From: CAZXWN01 sp964644695 [NCBI: uncultured bacterium]
GTDB lineage: Bacteria; UBP4; UBA4092
Direction: 5' to 3'
Assembly (NCBI GenBank): GCA_964644695.1
Contig: CAZXWN010000014.1
Location: forward strand, 1 to 64,000
DNA length: 64,000 nt
Of this stretch, positions 37,088-46,250 are shown in pieces; the stretch's first letter is position 1; the number at the start of each line of letters is the position of its first letter. The translations under genes were made by a program, and so were the position numbers. The notes beneath the pieces were generated by a model, which had not been told where the DNA came from, ran no database searches, and saw only the letters and a list, made by a program, of their open reading frames with translations.

Positions 37088-38713
37088 CTATTCAGACCGA
37101 GATTGGTTATTATCAGATTTCTCAGAAGTTTTTACTTCAGTCTCTTCTGTCTCTAAAACAGGTTCAGGAACAACAGCCTTATCAAAACTGGCAAGGAGAA
37201 CACAAGCGCTATCCTGTGTTTCTTCGACCCGGGATGTAGGAACAGTGTAATTTCCACACATCATAGAGAAAGCCCAGGTATCTGCATTTCGAGTTTGAAC
37301 ATACCCTGATAAGCAACGGGTATGCATAATATAGCCCGTTTTGGCACGAACAATACCTTCGGCTGGAGTCCCTTTGATTCGTCTTGATAAAGTTCCATCC
37401 ACTCCCGCAACAGGCAGGGATACCCAATACGCTTCTTTCAAGTTAGGATTGTTATACATATATCGAAGAAGCTGAACGGTGTGCGCGGGTTGAACACGAT
37501 TCAAAGAAGACAACCCTGAACCATCCACAATATGTATCTTTTCCAAATTAATACCCACCTGATTTTCCAGGAACATATCAACGGCTTCACTGCCTTTAGA
37601 TGTTGATCCAATTCCCCTAACCTTTTTGCCTATTACTTTTTCTAACTGCTCAGCAAAGTAGTTTTGACTATATTTATTGGTTATTCGTACAATCTCTGAC
37701 AGAGGGGGGGACACATAAGATAAATAAGTTATTGTATTTCGGCTGTACAGATATTGCGATTCACTAAAAGAAAAATCATCAATATCTCTCGGTTGGCCTT
37801 CTACTCTAATGCCTGCAGCAGTAATTCTTTCATACAGTACCGTAGCAAAATACATTGTTGGATTATGGATTGAGCCCCAGAATCGTGTAGTTCCGGTACC
37901 CAGGGGAAGTTGTCCTTCAAGGGTTACCTTATTAGTGTTAAATTCACGGTCATAATCTAAAGTATTGGGAATCTCGGCAGCGACAGTAGTGGCTTGATTA
38001 ATGACCTGAATATAACCCGTGGGAAGTTTTAATTCCCATTTCACAGGGTCTCCAACCTTCATCCCCGGGATAACCATTAAATCATAAGTATTATCATTTA
38101 AGTTCAGGGCAGACTGTTCGGCAGAAAATCCACTGGGACTATATCCCCAAGTCCAGGACCCCGGCATATATTGGTCATCTAATTCATTATCATCCCCAAT
38201 CACATCGCCAAGGATTTTGCTAACACCCTGTTTTTGTAACTTACGAATCCAGTTCTGCAACAGGTCTTCTGTCACCGTTGTTCCGGGCTTATATCGACCA
38301 GAAAATGTGGGATCCCCAGTACCCTTTATAATCAAATCTCCGTCTAATACCCCACGTCTCTGGAGCTGCCCCCCAAATACCTGAGTAGTAAATGTAGATT
38401 GAGGACCTAAATAATAGAGAGCTGCCGCCGTAGTATAAAGTTTTGTATTGGATGCCGGCGTTAATCTCTTTTCATTATTGTGTCCATATATCAACTCACC
38501 CGTTTGAACATCTCGAATCTCCACACCCCAAAAAGCATCTGAATACACAGGGTTATTAAATAAATCGTCTAACTGTTTCTGAAGATTCTGAAGTGCAGTT
38601 ATTTTCACAGGTTGCGGTTTAACTTCAGCCTCTTTGTTGTGAGGAGTCAGCGTAGCACAACCTGTTAAAGCGACTAAGACAAGCGCTAACAATAAGATAA
38701 TCTGTTTTATCAT
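37088..38713 (-). CDS. dacB: D-alanyl-D-alanine carboxypeptidase/endopeptidase, PBP4 (DacB) type, lipoprotein
   Basis: 541 residues. The signal ends in a lipobox (LVALTGC), so it is lipid-anchored. Class C penicillin-binding motifs are all present: S-x-x-K at Ser89 (TPASNTKLYTT), S-x-N at Ser348 (NKYSQNYFAEQ) and KTG at 457-459 (VRAKTGYIMHTRCLSGY). The large insert between the first and second motifs is typical of PBP4. It trims or cleaves peptide cross-links. The C-terminal Glu/Lys/Ser-rich tail is unusual. It is the first gene of the dacB-ccdA-amidase group. Confidence 0.93.
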   Translation of the reverse strand: MIKQIILLLALVLVALTGCATLTPHNKEAEVKPQPVKITALQNLQKQLDDLFNNPVYSDAFWGVEIRDVQTGELIYGHNNEKRLTPASNTKLYTTAAALYYLGPQSTFTTQVFGGQLQRRGVLDGDLIIKGTGDPTFSGRYKPGTTVTEDLLQNWIRKLQKQGVSKILGDVIGDDNELDDQYMPGSWTWGYSPSGFSAEQSALNLNDNTYDLMVIPGMKVGDPVKWELKLPTGYIQVINQATTVAAEIPNTLDYDREFNTNKVTLEGQLPLGTGTTRFWGSIHNPTMYFATVLYERITAAGIRVEGQPRDIDDFSFSESQYLYSRNTITYLSYVSPPLSEIVRITNKYSQNYFAEQLEKVIGKKVRGIGSTSKGSEAVDMFLENQVGINLEKIHIVDGSGLSSLNRVQPAHTVQLLRYMYNNPNLKEAYWVSLPVAGVDGTLSRRIKGTPAEGIVRAKTGYIMHTRCLSGYVQTRNADTWAFSMMCGNYTVPTSRVEETQDSACVLLASFDKAVVPEPVLETEETEVKTSEKSDNNQSRSE

Positions 38714-38888
38714 AATGGCCTCATTGTATCCAAAACAAAGACTTACAACAAGTTACCTAATGTGCACCTAGCTTTATAACACATAGTGAACTCTGTTTTG
38801 GTGAATTATTTTATGTCTAATCTATATAATTGCCTATCAATATTTGATTAATCCTTTGGTGTTATATAAAATCCGTTTTATTATTATA

Positions 38889-38916
38889 TTGTCCTTAATA
38901 CTCTCACAGTTATATA
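38889..38916 (+). promoter_or_regulatory. Possible promoter of the surface-glycan operon
   Basis: TTGTCC (38889-38894), a 16-bp spacer and TATATA (38911-38916), about 40 nt before the first gene. AT-richness here makes chance matches likely. Confidence 0.35.
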
Positions 38917-38957
38917 GAGTTACTTTGGGATATTATTTCTTACTAAAGAGGAAAATA

Positions 38958-39923
38958 ATGATTGAACGTTTTTTTGTTACGGGTGGAGCAGGTTTCATAG
39001 GAAGTCATTTGGTTTCCAAACTCTTATCTGAGGGACATGCAGTTACTGTTTTTGACAACTTAAGTTCCGGAAAAAACGAGTTTATCCTCGACTTTAAGGA
39101 AAACAATGATTTCAAGTTCATTAAAGGTGATTTGTTGGACCTCCCGTTATTGAATAAATCCATTCAAGGCCATGATATGGTCTTTCATCTTGCAGCTAAT
39201 CCAGACATTAGATATGGAATTGAATATACTGATACAGATTTAAAGCAAGGAACAATCGCTACCTATAATGTATTAGAAGCAATGAGACTTAATAACATTA
39301 AAAAACTAGGATTTTCATCTAGTTCTGTTATTTATGGTGAACCAAAACTAATGCCTACACCTGAGAATTATGGTCCTTTATTCCCAATATCTCTATATGG
39401 AGCAAGCAAACTGGCATCAGAAGCCTTAATATCAAGCTTTTGTCATACTTTTAATATGCAGGGTTGGATTTATCGGTTTGCAAATATTACAGGATCACAT
39501 AGCACCCATGGGATTATCTTTGATTTTTTCAAAAAGCTACAAAAAACTCCCCATGAACTAGAAGTGTTAGGAAATGGAAAGCAACGCAAATCCTATCTGT
39601 TAGTCGAAGATTGCGTTGATGCCATGCTTTATGTTTACAGAAACTCCAAGAAACCCTTAAATGTATATAATCTTGGATGTTCAGACCAAATTGAGATTTC
39701 CAGAATAGCGGAGATGTTTCTCGAAGAGCAAAACTTACAAAATAAAGTCAAAATAAAATATACGGGCTCTGAACGCGGCTGGGCCGGGGATGTAATTGAG
39801 ATGAAGCTTGATGTGAGTCAGTTAAATAATCTGGGATGGAAATCATCTTTGTCATCTGAACAAGTCGTACAAAAAACCATCCATGTTCTGATGGAAGATT
39901 ATAAGAAAAAAGGAATATTATAG
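38958..39923 (+). CDS. NAD-dependent nucleotide-sugar epimerase/dehydratase (extended SDR)
   Basis: 321 residues from ATG 38958; AGAGGAA precedes it, and the frame upstream (to 38844) encodes no domain. VTGGAGFIGSHLV is the NAD-binding loop, FSSSSVIYGEP the catalytic Ser region, and SLYGASK the Y-x-x-x-K pair. It resembles GalE/WcaG-type UDP-sugar 4-epimerases, but the substrate is not readable. It opens the heptose operon, 2 nt before hddC, so it may act on a GDP-heptose or on another sugar of the same glycan. Confidence 0.88.
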   Translation: MIERFFVTGGAGFIGSHLVSKLLSEGHAVTVFDNLSSGKNEFILDFKENNDFKFIKGDLLDLPLLNKSIQGHDMVFHLAANPDIRYGIEYTDTDLKQGTIATYNVLEAMRLNNIKKLGFSSSSVIYGEPKLMPTPENYGPLFPISLYGASKLASEALISSFCHTFNMQGWIYRFANITGSHSTHGIIFDFFKKLQKTPHELEVLGNGKQRKSYLLVEDCVDAMLYVYRNSKKPLNVYNLGCSDQIEISRIAEMFLEEQNLQNKVKIKYTGSERGWAGDVIEMKLDVSQLNNLGWKSSLSSEQVVQKTIHVLMEDYKKKGIL

Positions 39924-39925
39924 AA

Positions 39926-40618
39926 ATGGTAAAGCAGGTAGTAGTGATGGCTGGGGGTATGGGAACACGTCTTAGGCCATTAACTTACGATATACCAAAA
40001 CCAATGGTTCCAGTAAAAGACAAACCATTTCTGGAGCATCTGGTCTTATTGTTGAAAAACAACGGATTTTCCGACTTTTTGTTCTGTACTGGATACTTAT
40101 CTAAGCATATTGAACAATATTTTCTGGATGGCAGCAAATGGGGAATTAATATTCAATATTCAGTTGAACCGTCAGCATCGGGAACAGGTGGAGCATTAAA
40201 ATTGGCGGAACCATTATTAAAAGATGAATTTCTTCTTTTAAATGGAGATACTCTTTTAGATATTAATTACGGTGATTTAGTTGAATCTTTTGATAAAGAC
40301 AACTCAGAAGCATATATAGTTGCTTATACCAATGAAGAGAATATAACCGCCAACAATATTCGTGTTGACAAAGATAATTGGGTCATTGAATACAATAAAA
40401 AACATCCTGAGAACAAAACATGTGTCGATGCTGGAGTTCAAATATTCAGAAAAAGCATCTTAGATAAAATCCCAACTCAGAAAGTCGTTTCACTTGAAGA
40501 AGAAATATTTCCTGTTTTAATAAAAAACCATCAATTAAAAGCGTATATGACAAATAAACGTTTTTTTGATATGGGTACCCCAGAACGATTGTTCATCATA
40601 GAAAAGGTATTATCATGA
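39926..40618 (+). CDS. hddC: D-glycero-D-manno-heptose 1-phosphate guanylyltransferase (HddC-like)
   Basis: 230 residues of nucleotidyltransferase fold. VVMAGGMGTRLRPLTYDIPKP is the NTP loop, FLLLNGDTLLDINY holds the Asp that binds metal, and DAGVQIFRKSIL is the late substrate strand. Length and flanking HddA and GmhA genes point to HddC, which makes GDP-D-glycero-alpha-D-manno-heptose, rather than to RfbA. It shares ATGA with the next gene. Confidence 0.85.
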   Translation: MVKQVVVMAGGMGTRLRPLTYDIPKPMVPVKDKPFLEHLVLLLKNNGFSDFLFCTGYLSKHIEQYFLDGSKWGINIQYSVEPSASGTGGALKLAEPLLKDEFLLLNGDTLLDINYGDLVESFDKDNSEAYIVAYTNEENITANNIRVDKDNWVIEYNKKHPENKTCVDAGVQIFRKSILDKIPTQKVVSLEEEIFPVLIKNHQLKAYMTNKRFFDMGTPERLFIIEKVLS

Positions 40619-41592
40619 TAATTTCAAAGACACCTCTCCGAATTAGTTTTGCAGGTGGAGGAACCGACTTTAAAGGTTTTTATTCCGAGGAACCTGGTGC
40701 CGTTCTAAGCACTACAATCAATAAATACATTTACATCACTGTAAATAAGAAATTTGATAATCATATTCGAGTTAGCTATTCAAAAACTGAACTGGTCGAA
40801 TCGGTAGACGAAATTCAACATGATCTCATCCGTGAATCCATGAAAATGACCGGTGTTACATCAGGGATTGAAATTACATCCATTGCTGACATTCCTTCAA
40901 AGGGAACAGGCTTGGGTTCTTCAAGTAGTTTTACTGTAGGTTTACTTAATGCCTTATATGCATATAAGGGCGAGTTTGCATCAGCAAAACGGCTGGCAGA
41001 AGAAGCCTGCCGTATTGAGATTGATATTATTGGGGAACCCATTGGCAAACAGGACCAATTTATAGCTGCTTATGGTGGGTTTAACTTTATTGAATTTCAT
41101 AATAATGAAGATGTTTATGTAGATCCCATTATCTTTAAAAAGGATATCAAGAAAAAGCTGAATGAACACTTGCTGCTTTTCTATACAGGCATTACTCGGA
41201 AGGCAAATTCAATTTTAACCGAACAATCCAATAAAGTAACAATTAATCGGTTAGTATTGTCGGCCATGTATCAACAGGCTGTAAATTTAAGGGAAATACT
41301 AATAAAAGGGGATAAACTTCATGAAGTAGGTGAACTCCTGCATGAAGCTTGGGAACTGAAGAAAAAAATGGCCAGCAAAATCAGCAATCCTGAGATTGAT
41401 GAGTTGTATGAAAGTGCCCGTAAAGCGGGGGCTATTGGTGGTAAAATATTGGGGGCCGGAGGTGGAGGCTTCTTACTCTTGTATTGTCCGGTGGCCCGAA
41501 AAGAACATGTGAGGAAAGCACTAAGTAAATTACACGAAACAGCGTTTGAATTCGAACCGCAAGGGAGCAAAATAATTTATGTCGAAGAATGA
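40615..41592 (+). CDS. hddA: D-glycero-D-manno-heptose 7-phosphate kinase (HddA-like GHMP kinase)
   Basis: 325 residues. SKTPLRISFAGGGTDFKGFY is the HddA-type start, GTGLGSSSSFTVGLLNALY the GHMP ATP-binding loop, and KILGAGGGGFLLLYCP motif 3. HddA phosphorylates C1 of heptose 7-phosphate in the alpha configuration, committing it to GDP-heptose for surface glycans rather than ADP-heptose for LPS core. It overlaps hddC by 4 nt and gmhA by 14 nt. Confidence 0.9.
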   Translation: MIISKTPLRISFAGGGTDFKGFYSEEPGAVLSTTINKYIYITVNKKFDNHIRVSYSKTELVESVDEIQHDLIRESMKMTGVTSGIEITSIADIPSKGTGLGSSSSFTVGLLNALYAYKGEFASAKRLAEEACRIEIDIIGEPIGKQDQFIAAYGGFNFIEFHNNEDVYVDPIIFKKDIKKKLNEHLLLFYTGITRKANSILTEQSNKVTINRLVLSAMYQQAVNLREILIKGDKLHEVGELLHEAWELKKKMASKISNPEIDELYESARKAGAIGGKILGAGGGGFLLLYCPVARKEHVRKALSKLHETAFEFEPQGSKIIYVEE

Positions 41593-42181
41593 CAACAAAG
41601 TTGCTGAGTTTACTTTAGACTATTTCAACCAGTTAAAAAGTGTTTTAGATAATCTTCCATTAGATAAGTTAGAAGAAATAATCAATGTATTAATGAAAGC
41701 CTACCAAGAGGAAAAAACTATTTACGTCATGGGAAATGGTGGAAGTGCAGCAAATGCCTCACATATTGTGAATGATATTTCAAAAGGCACTGTAAATGAA
41801 GGCAAGAAGAGGATCAGAATAGTAAGTTTATGTGATAACATCCCGCTTATTTTGGCTTATGCCAATGATTGTGGCTATGAAAACATATTCGTAGAACAAT
41901 TAAAGAACCTGCTCCAAGAAGGCGATGTCGTTATAGCTATCAGTGGCAGTGGGAATTCACCTAATATCTTGAAAGCTGTTGAATATGCCACATCAATAAA
42001 AGCAATTACGATTGGCTTAACCGGATATGATGGGGGCAAATTAAACAAAACAGCTGACATTTCCTTGATTGTCCCCAGTTTTAGTATGCAACGAGTAGAA
42101 GATGTTCATCTGATTGTTGGACATATATTTATGTGTTATTTCAATAGTGTATATGGAACATCCTGTTCTTATAAATGTTAA
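41579..42181 (+). CDS. gmhA: Sedoheptulose 7-phosphate isomerase (GmhA-like SIS protein)
   Basis: 200 residues, single SIS domain. YVMGNGGSAANASHIVNDISKG is the phosphosugar loop with the first catalytic His; ISGSGNSPNILKA is the second loop; VEDVHLIVGHIFM carries the late His. Compared with E. coli GmhA as recalled, the Glu four residues after the first His is Asp, and the Gln before VH is Glu. Both are near zinc-ligand positions, so metal use may differ. It supplies D-glycero-D-manno-heptose 7-phosphate to HddA. GmhB, the phosphatase between HddA and HddC, is absent here. Confidence 0.85.
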   Translation: MSKNDNKVAEFTLDYFNQLKSVLDNLPLDKLEEIINVLMKAYQEEKTIYVMGNGGSAANASHIVNDISKGTVNEGKKRIRIVSLCDNIPLILAYANDCGYENIFVEQLKNLLQEGDVVIAISGSGNSPNILKAVEYATSIKAITIGLTGYDGGKLNKTADISLIVPSFSMQRVEDVHLIVGHIFMCYFNSVYGTSCSYKC

Positions 42182-42293
42182 AACCATAACTTGTTTTTGT
42201 GATGAATTGAAATAAATCATCAATGGTTAATAAAACATTGATGATTGTTATGTTTTTTATATGTAGTGTATATATTTAATGAATGGATAAAAA

Positions 42294-43445
42294 ATGACTG
42301 TTTTGATTTTGTCACCTTTTTTCTCGCCTAATGTGGGTGGGGTTGAAGCTCATCTTAATAAATTAATCAGTTGCTTACGGAAACGTGACATAAAAGTTAT
42401 CGTTTTAACATATCAACCACTGACCACACCCGTAAAAGGTCTCCCTGTAGAGAAAAGGGATGGCGTAGAGATCAGACGAATCAACTGGTTTGGAATTGGT
42501 CTATTCCATAAATTAGAGCCCTACCCAATCATTGAATTACTTTATTTAATCCCCGGCCTTTTAATAAATTGTATAGGGTTTTTCTTAACCCGAAGAAATG
42601 AGATTGATGTAATACATGCCCATGGATTTGTCTGCTCATTGATTACCCGCCTGTTAAAACCTATTCATCGAAAAAGAATGGTCGTCAGTACCCACGCAAT
42701 TTATCACTTAGAGGATCGTTTTTTAATGCGTACCTTTGTACGGTGGATTTTAAAGCCTTTCGACAAAATTTTAGCAGTAGGCACTCCTTCCAAAAAAGAG
42801 TTAATTGCAATTGGATTGGATAAAAATAAAATTGACATCCATCCTAACTGGATCGATTTAGATGCAATCAAGCCATTTGACTCACAAATGATGCGTAAAG
42901 AGTTAAATCTTCCTGAGGGTTTTATTGTTTTATTCCTTAGCAGAATGATTGATAAAAAAGGGGTTACAGTCCTTCTGGAAGCAGCAAAGCAACTCTCGCC
43001 TTCAATTTCATGGGTGTTTGTTGGTGATGGACCAATGGCCCCGGTCATTCAGGAAGAAGCAAAAGAGCATAAAAACATTATTTTTGTAGGTCGTATCCCT
43101 AACAATGAATCAGATAAGATTCCAAAATATTATTCTGCCGCAAGTCTATTTGCCTTACCTTCACAATACGAGGAAGGTTTTGCTGGGGCTCCTTTGGAAG
43201 CATTGGCGTGTGGAACGCCTGTTTTAGGTAGTAATAAAGGCTGTTTCCCTGTCGATATTTTAGATGAAACGGTTGGAGTAATGGTCGAACCTGATGTATC
43301 ACACGTTACAGCTGCTATAAAAGACCTTTATGATCATCCGGATAAATTGGCTAATCTCCGGAAGAATTGCCGAGAATATGCACTGAGAAAATTCAGTGAG
43401 AAAAATGTAGAAGTAATTGTTGCCAGTTATCATATAGAAAGTTAA
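42294..43445 (+). CDS. GT4-family glycosyltransferase
   Basis: 383 residues, GT-B fold. The N-terminal half starts LILSPFFSPNVGGVEAHLNKL. The donor half has LFLSRMIDKKGVTVLLEA, WVFVGDGP and the E-x7-E motif in YEEGFAGAPLEALACGTPV, the GT4 retaining signature. It may add heptose or another sugar from a nucleotide donor at the cytoplasmic membrane face. It follows a 112-nt very AT-rich spacer after gmhA, which may hold an extra promoter. Confidence 0.9.
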   Translation: MTVLILSPFFSPNVGGVEAHLNKLISCLRKRDIKVIVLTYQPLTTPVKGLPVEKRDGVEIRRINWFGIGLFHKLEPYPIIELLYLIPGLLINCIGFFLTRRNEIDVIHAHGFVCSLITRLLKPIHRKRMVVSTHAIYHLEDRFLMRTFVRWILKPFDKILAVGTPSKKELIAIGLDKNKIDIHPNWIDLDAIKPFDSQMMRKELNLPEGFIVLFLSRMIDKKGVTVLLEAAKQLSPSISWVFVGDGPMAPVIQEEAKEHKNIIFVGRIPNNESDKIPKYYSAASLFALPSQYEEGFAGAPLEALACGTPVLGSNKGCFPVDILDETVGVMVEPDVSHVTAAIKDLYDHPDKLANLRKNCREYALRKFSEKNVEVIVASYHIES

Positions 43446-43489
43446 ATAGAATAAATTGTTTTAATGTAATAATAAACACAAAAGTTCAT

Positions 43490-44320
43490 ATGAATGGATT
43501 CTTGACAGTGATGACAGATGAAAAAAATAAACCGGTATCTTCATCCTTATATGATGAAGATTATTATAAGGAAAAATGTCGAGGGTTTGAGCAATTCGAT
43601 AAAGGTGACATACATCCAGCAATAAAATATGCTTTAGATTTAATACAGGAAAAACCAGGAGTAGTCTTGGATCTTGGGTGTGGACGTGGAGACTTAGTAT
43701 ATGCAGCAGCAATGGCAGGGCATCAAGTCTATGGGATTGACTATTCAGAAGCTGCAATCGGAATAGCAAAAAAAAGACTCGAAATATGTTCTCCGGAAAT
43801 ACAGAAGAGAGTTACATTAGCAGCAATGGATGCGAAAAACTTACAGTTTCCTGACAACACCTTTGATTACATCTTTGCATTAGATATAGTTGAACATTTG
43901 CATCAATGGGAACTAGTTATTGCGTATCAAAATCTTTTCAGAGTGTTAAAACATGACGGGAAATTGATTGTACATACAAGTCCCAATAAAACAGCGATGA
44001 TACCAGCATATACAGCCATGAAACTATTTGGTATGAACTGGGGCAGTCAAGAATATCATGTAAATGAGCAAACATATCAAAGCCTAAAAAAAGACCTTGA
44101 ACAACAACATTTTTCATTCAAAATATGGATTCTAAAAGATAGGCATTTTTGGACAAATTGTATTAAACATAGAAACTCATCTATATTTAACTTCTTTGCA
44201 AAAATCTATGATTTTTTGTTAGACAATCCTGTATCAGAGATACTTATCACCAAAACCAGTCTAATTAGATTGTTTGGTAATGACATATGGGCCATTATTA
44301 CTAAAGAGGATAAACCATGA
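43490..44320 (+). CDS. Class I SAM-dependent methyltransferase of the glycan operon
   Basis: 276 residues. Motif I VVLDLGCGRGDLVYAA, then VYGIDYSEAA (acidic ribose contact) and YIFALDIVEHLHQW (motif IV and following), a Methyltransf_11/25 pattern. Context suggests methylation of a sugar or of the chain end. The start is ATG 43490 or 43511; neither has a clear SD. It overlaps the next gene by ATGA. Confidence 0.85.
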   Translation: MNGFLTVMTDEKNKPVSSSLYDEDYYKEKCRGFEQFDKGDIHPAIKYALDLIQEKPGVVLDLGCGRGDLVYAAAMAGHQVYGIDYSEAAIGIAKKRLEICSPEIQKRVTLAAMDAKNLQFPDNTFDYIFALDIVEHLHQWELVIAYQNLFRVLKHDGKLIVHTSPNKTAMIPAYTAMKLFGMNWGSQEYHVNEQTYQSLKKDLEQQHFSFKIWILKDRHFWTNCIKHRNSSIFNFFAKIYDFLLDNPVSEILITKTSLIRLFGNDIWAIITKEDKP

Positions 44321-45477
44321 AAATCCTACTAATGACACCCGCTATTGTTGGTATAAATCCCGGGTTAACCGGCGGTGAAATGCGCTTTATTGAAATCATG
44401 CGAGGCTGGCTGGATGCTGGTCATGAAGTCCATATGTACACATCATTGGGTGGAAAGAATTTATGTGAAAGTTTAGGGATTCAAGGAGTCACCTATCACA
44501 TTATCTCCGAGTCAGCTCGTGAAAATCGATGGGCCTTTATTCTCAGAACACTTAAAATATTATTTTCGAGAGCTAAGGAATTAGAAAAAATAAAATTTGA
44601 TATTGTCTATTCACCCTCGGAACAGATGTACGATGTCATTCCCGCATGGCGCTTGAAACGACGATGGGGTTCCCAATTAAAATGGGCTACCGTCGTTCAC
44701 TGGCTGCCCCCATTTCCGCCATGGAAGAGACAATCATCCAATATAATTAATTCCACACTGTTTTTCATCAGTGAGCGAATCGGAGTCAATCTGGCCCGCA
44801 AGAGTGGCGATGTTTTACTTCCCGTATCCACAAGCACATTAAAACAACTGCAGGATGTTTTTGGGGAAAACCCAAAATTTCAACCGGTCGATTGTGGTGT
44901 CGACCTGAAGCAAATAGATGGAATAGTACAAAAAGTCACAACAAAACAATATGATGCTGTTTTTATGAAACGGCTGCAGGCAGTAAAAGGTATCTTTGAT
45001 TTAATCAAGATTTGGGAGAAAGTCGTCGCACATAAACCTGATGCCAAACTGGCAATTATTGGTTCTGGAATTGACGGAGAAAAGGCCCGCCAAATAGTTA
45101 AAGAGATGGGACTGGATAAAAACATTGAGTTCAAAGGTGTCATTTATGACATGAAAGAAAAGTTCTCCATTATTGCTCAGTCCAAACTCTTTGTACTGCC
45201 TACCTATGAAGAAAACTGGGCTATTGTAATTGGAGAGGCAATGGCAGCGGGTGTGCCTGTCATATCATATGGATTAGCGGAACTGGTTGAAGTGTGGAAA
45301 ACCCATTTTGTTCCAATCCCGGTAGGAGATATTGATGCCTTTGCGCAGGCCATTATTGATCACCTGGATAATCCAGAAAAATGTCATACTCTCAGCAAAT
45401 CCGCACTGGCCTTCATGGAAAGATATGATTGGTCAAGAATAGCAACAAGCGAGTTGGAAATTATTAAAAAATCATAG
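44317..45477 (+). CDS. GT4-family glycosyltransferase
   Basis: 386 residues, GT-B fold with PGLTGGEMRFIEIMRGW at the acceptor side. The donor side has VFMKRLQAVKGIFDLIKIWE, LAIIGSG, and YEENWAIVIGEAMAAGVPV with the E-x7-E pair. Start coupling (ATGA) and AAAGAGG support translation with the methyltransferase. It is the last gene of the glycan operon. Confidence 0.9.
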   Translation: MKILLMTPAIVGINPGLTGGEMRFIEIMRGWLDAGHEVHMYTSLGGKNLCESLGIQGVTYHIISESARENRWAFILRTLKILFSRAKELEKIKFDIVYSPSEQMYDVIPAWRLKRRWGSQLKWATVVHWLPPFPPWKRQSSNIINSTLFFISERIGVNLARKSGDVLLPVSTSTLKQLQDVFGENPKFQPVDCGVDLKQIDGIVQKVTTKQYDAVFMKRLQAVKGIFDLIKIWEKVVAHKPDAKLAIIGSGIDGEKARQIVKEMGLDKNIEFKGVIYDMKEKFSIIAQSKLFVLPTYEENWAIVIGEAMAAGVPVISYGLAELVEVWKTHFVPIPVGDIDAFAQAIIDHLDNPEKCHTLSKSALAFMERYDWSRIATSELEIIKKS

Positions 45478-45500
45478 AAACACATTTTGGATTTTATTTA

Positions 45501-45539
45501 TTAAGGTGGTGTATGTTCATAAAAAAGGCACCTCCTTAA
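45501..45539 (+). terminator. Weak inverted repeat after the glycan operon
   Basis: TTAAGGTGGTG (45501-45511) pairs with CACCTCCTTAA (45529-45539) with one mismatch and a 17-nt loop. No T-run follows, so termination is uncertain. Confidence 0.35.
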
Positions 45540-45612
45540 ACAACACATAAGTAAAACTACGGTGTCACCAGAGACATCGTTCCAAATAGAAGGAACCCGA
45601 ATCAAACCAAAT

Positions 45613-45963
45613 TTATCGGTATTCTTCCAAGGTATTACCGCAATTGGGGCAGCCGATATAATAAAATGCGGAACCTGTTTCAGCGGAACACCGGAAACTC
45701 AAAACCATGTGTTCATGCTGACAGGAAGTGCAAGTCATATCTTCCATGCGGGCATCTAAATCTACCAAAAATGCGACCGCATCCAGTGATTCCCGGGTGA
45801 TCGGATAAACGGCATCACAATCCCTGCAAACAACAATGGGATAGTCGCCTTTCACCAGCTTTAAGCTTCGGGATTCACAATTAGGACAGATCTTTCCGGT
45901 AAGACTTTGGGTTAATGTTTCCAACCCATTATCATTATCAGTTTTGCGAGAAATTGAGTACAT
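45613..45963 (-). CDS. Small zinc-ribbon protein of unknown function
   Basis: 116 residues with three C-x-x-C knuckles in clear register: ICPNCESRSLKL, VVCRDCDAVYP, TCTSCQHEH, and a final IGCPNCGNTL. This gives two zinc ribbons with a helix between (DAVAFLVDLDARMED). No catalytic motif or HTH was seen. It might bind RNA or a protein. It stands alone between the glycan operon and the SIS-like/nucleoside hydrolase pair. Confidence 0.65.
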   Translation of the reverse strand: MYSISRKTDNDNGLETLTQSLTGKICPNCESRSLKLVKGDYPIVVCRDCDAVYPITRESLDAVAFLVDLDARMEDMTCTSCQHEHMVLSFRCSAETGSAFYYIGCPNCGNTLEEYR

Positions 45964-46202
45964 TTAGTACAACCTCAACCAATAAAATATGAAATACAAT
46001 CATGCATTCCGGTTTGAATTTTACCACGATTAATATGGCTTGCAAGACCTTTTTTAAGTCTGCGAATTAACACTCTGATTCTCTGAATCTTATCTTTTGC
46101 AACATTTTACCAGCCATACAATCCAACGCTGTCAATGAATTTACTCTATCCAGGAAAACCCCTTGACTTTTCCCCCGGCTCCAGCTCCGGTTCCGAAGGA
46201 GA

Positions 46203-46250
46203 AACGAATCGGGTACGGACTTGTTCCGAGCAGCTCCGTTACGGCTTCGT
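46203..46250 (+). repeat. Dispersed hairpin repeat, diverged copy C
   Basis: Arms CGAATCGGGTACGGA (46205-46219) and TCCGTTACGGCTTCG (46235-46249) pair at about 11 of 15 positions around a 15-nt loop (CTTGTTCCGAGCAGC) resembling the loop of copy A (GTTAGTCCGAGCTGG). It overlaps the 3' end of the next gene. Confidence 0.5.

Noticed and set aside
38723-38751. TTGTTG-17-TACAAT promoter for dacB
   Set aside because: It would start transcription within 3-4 nt of the ATG and leave the GAGG ribosome site untranscribed.
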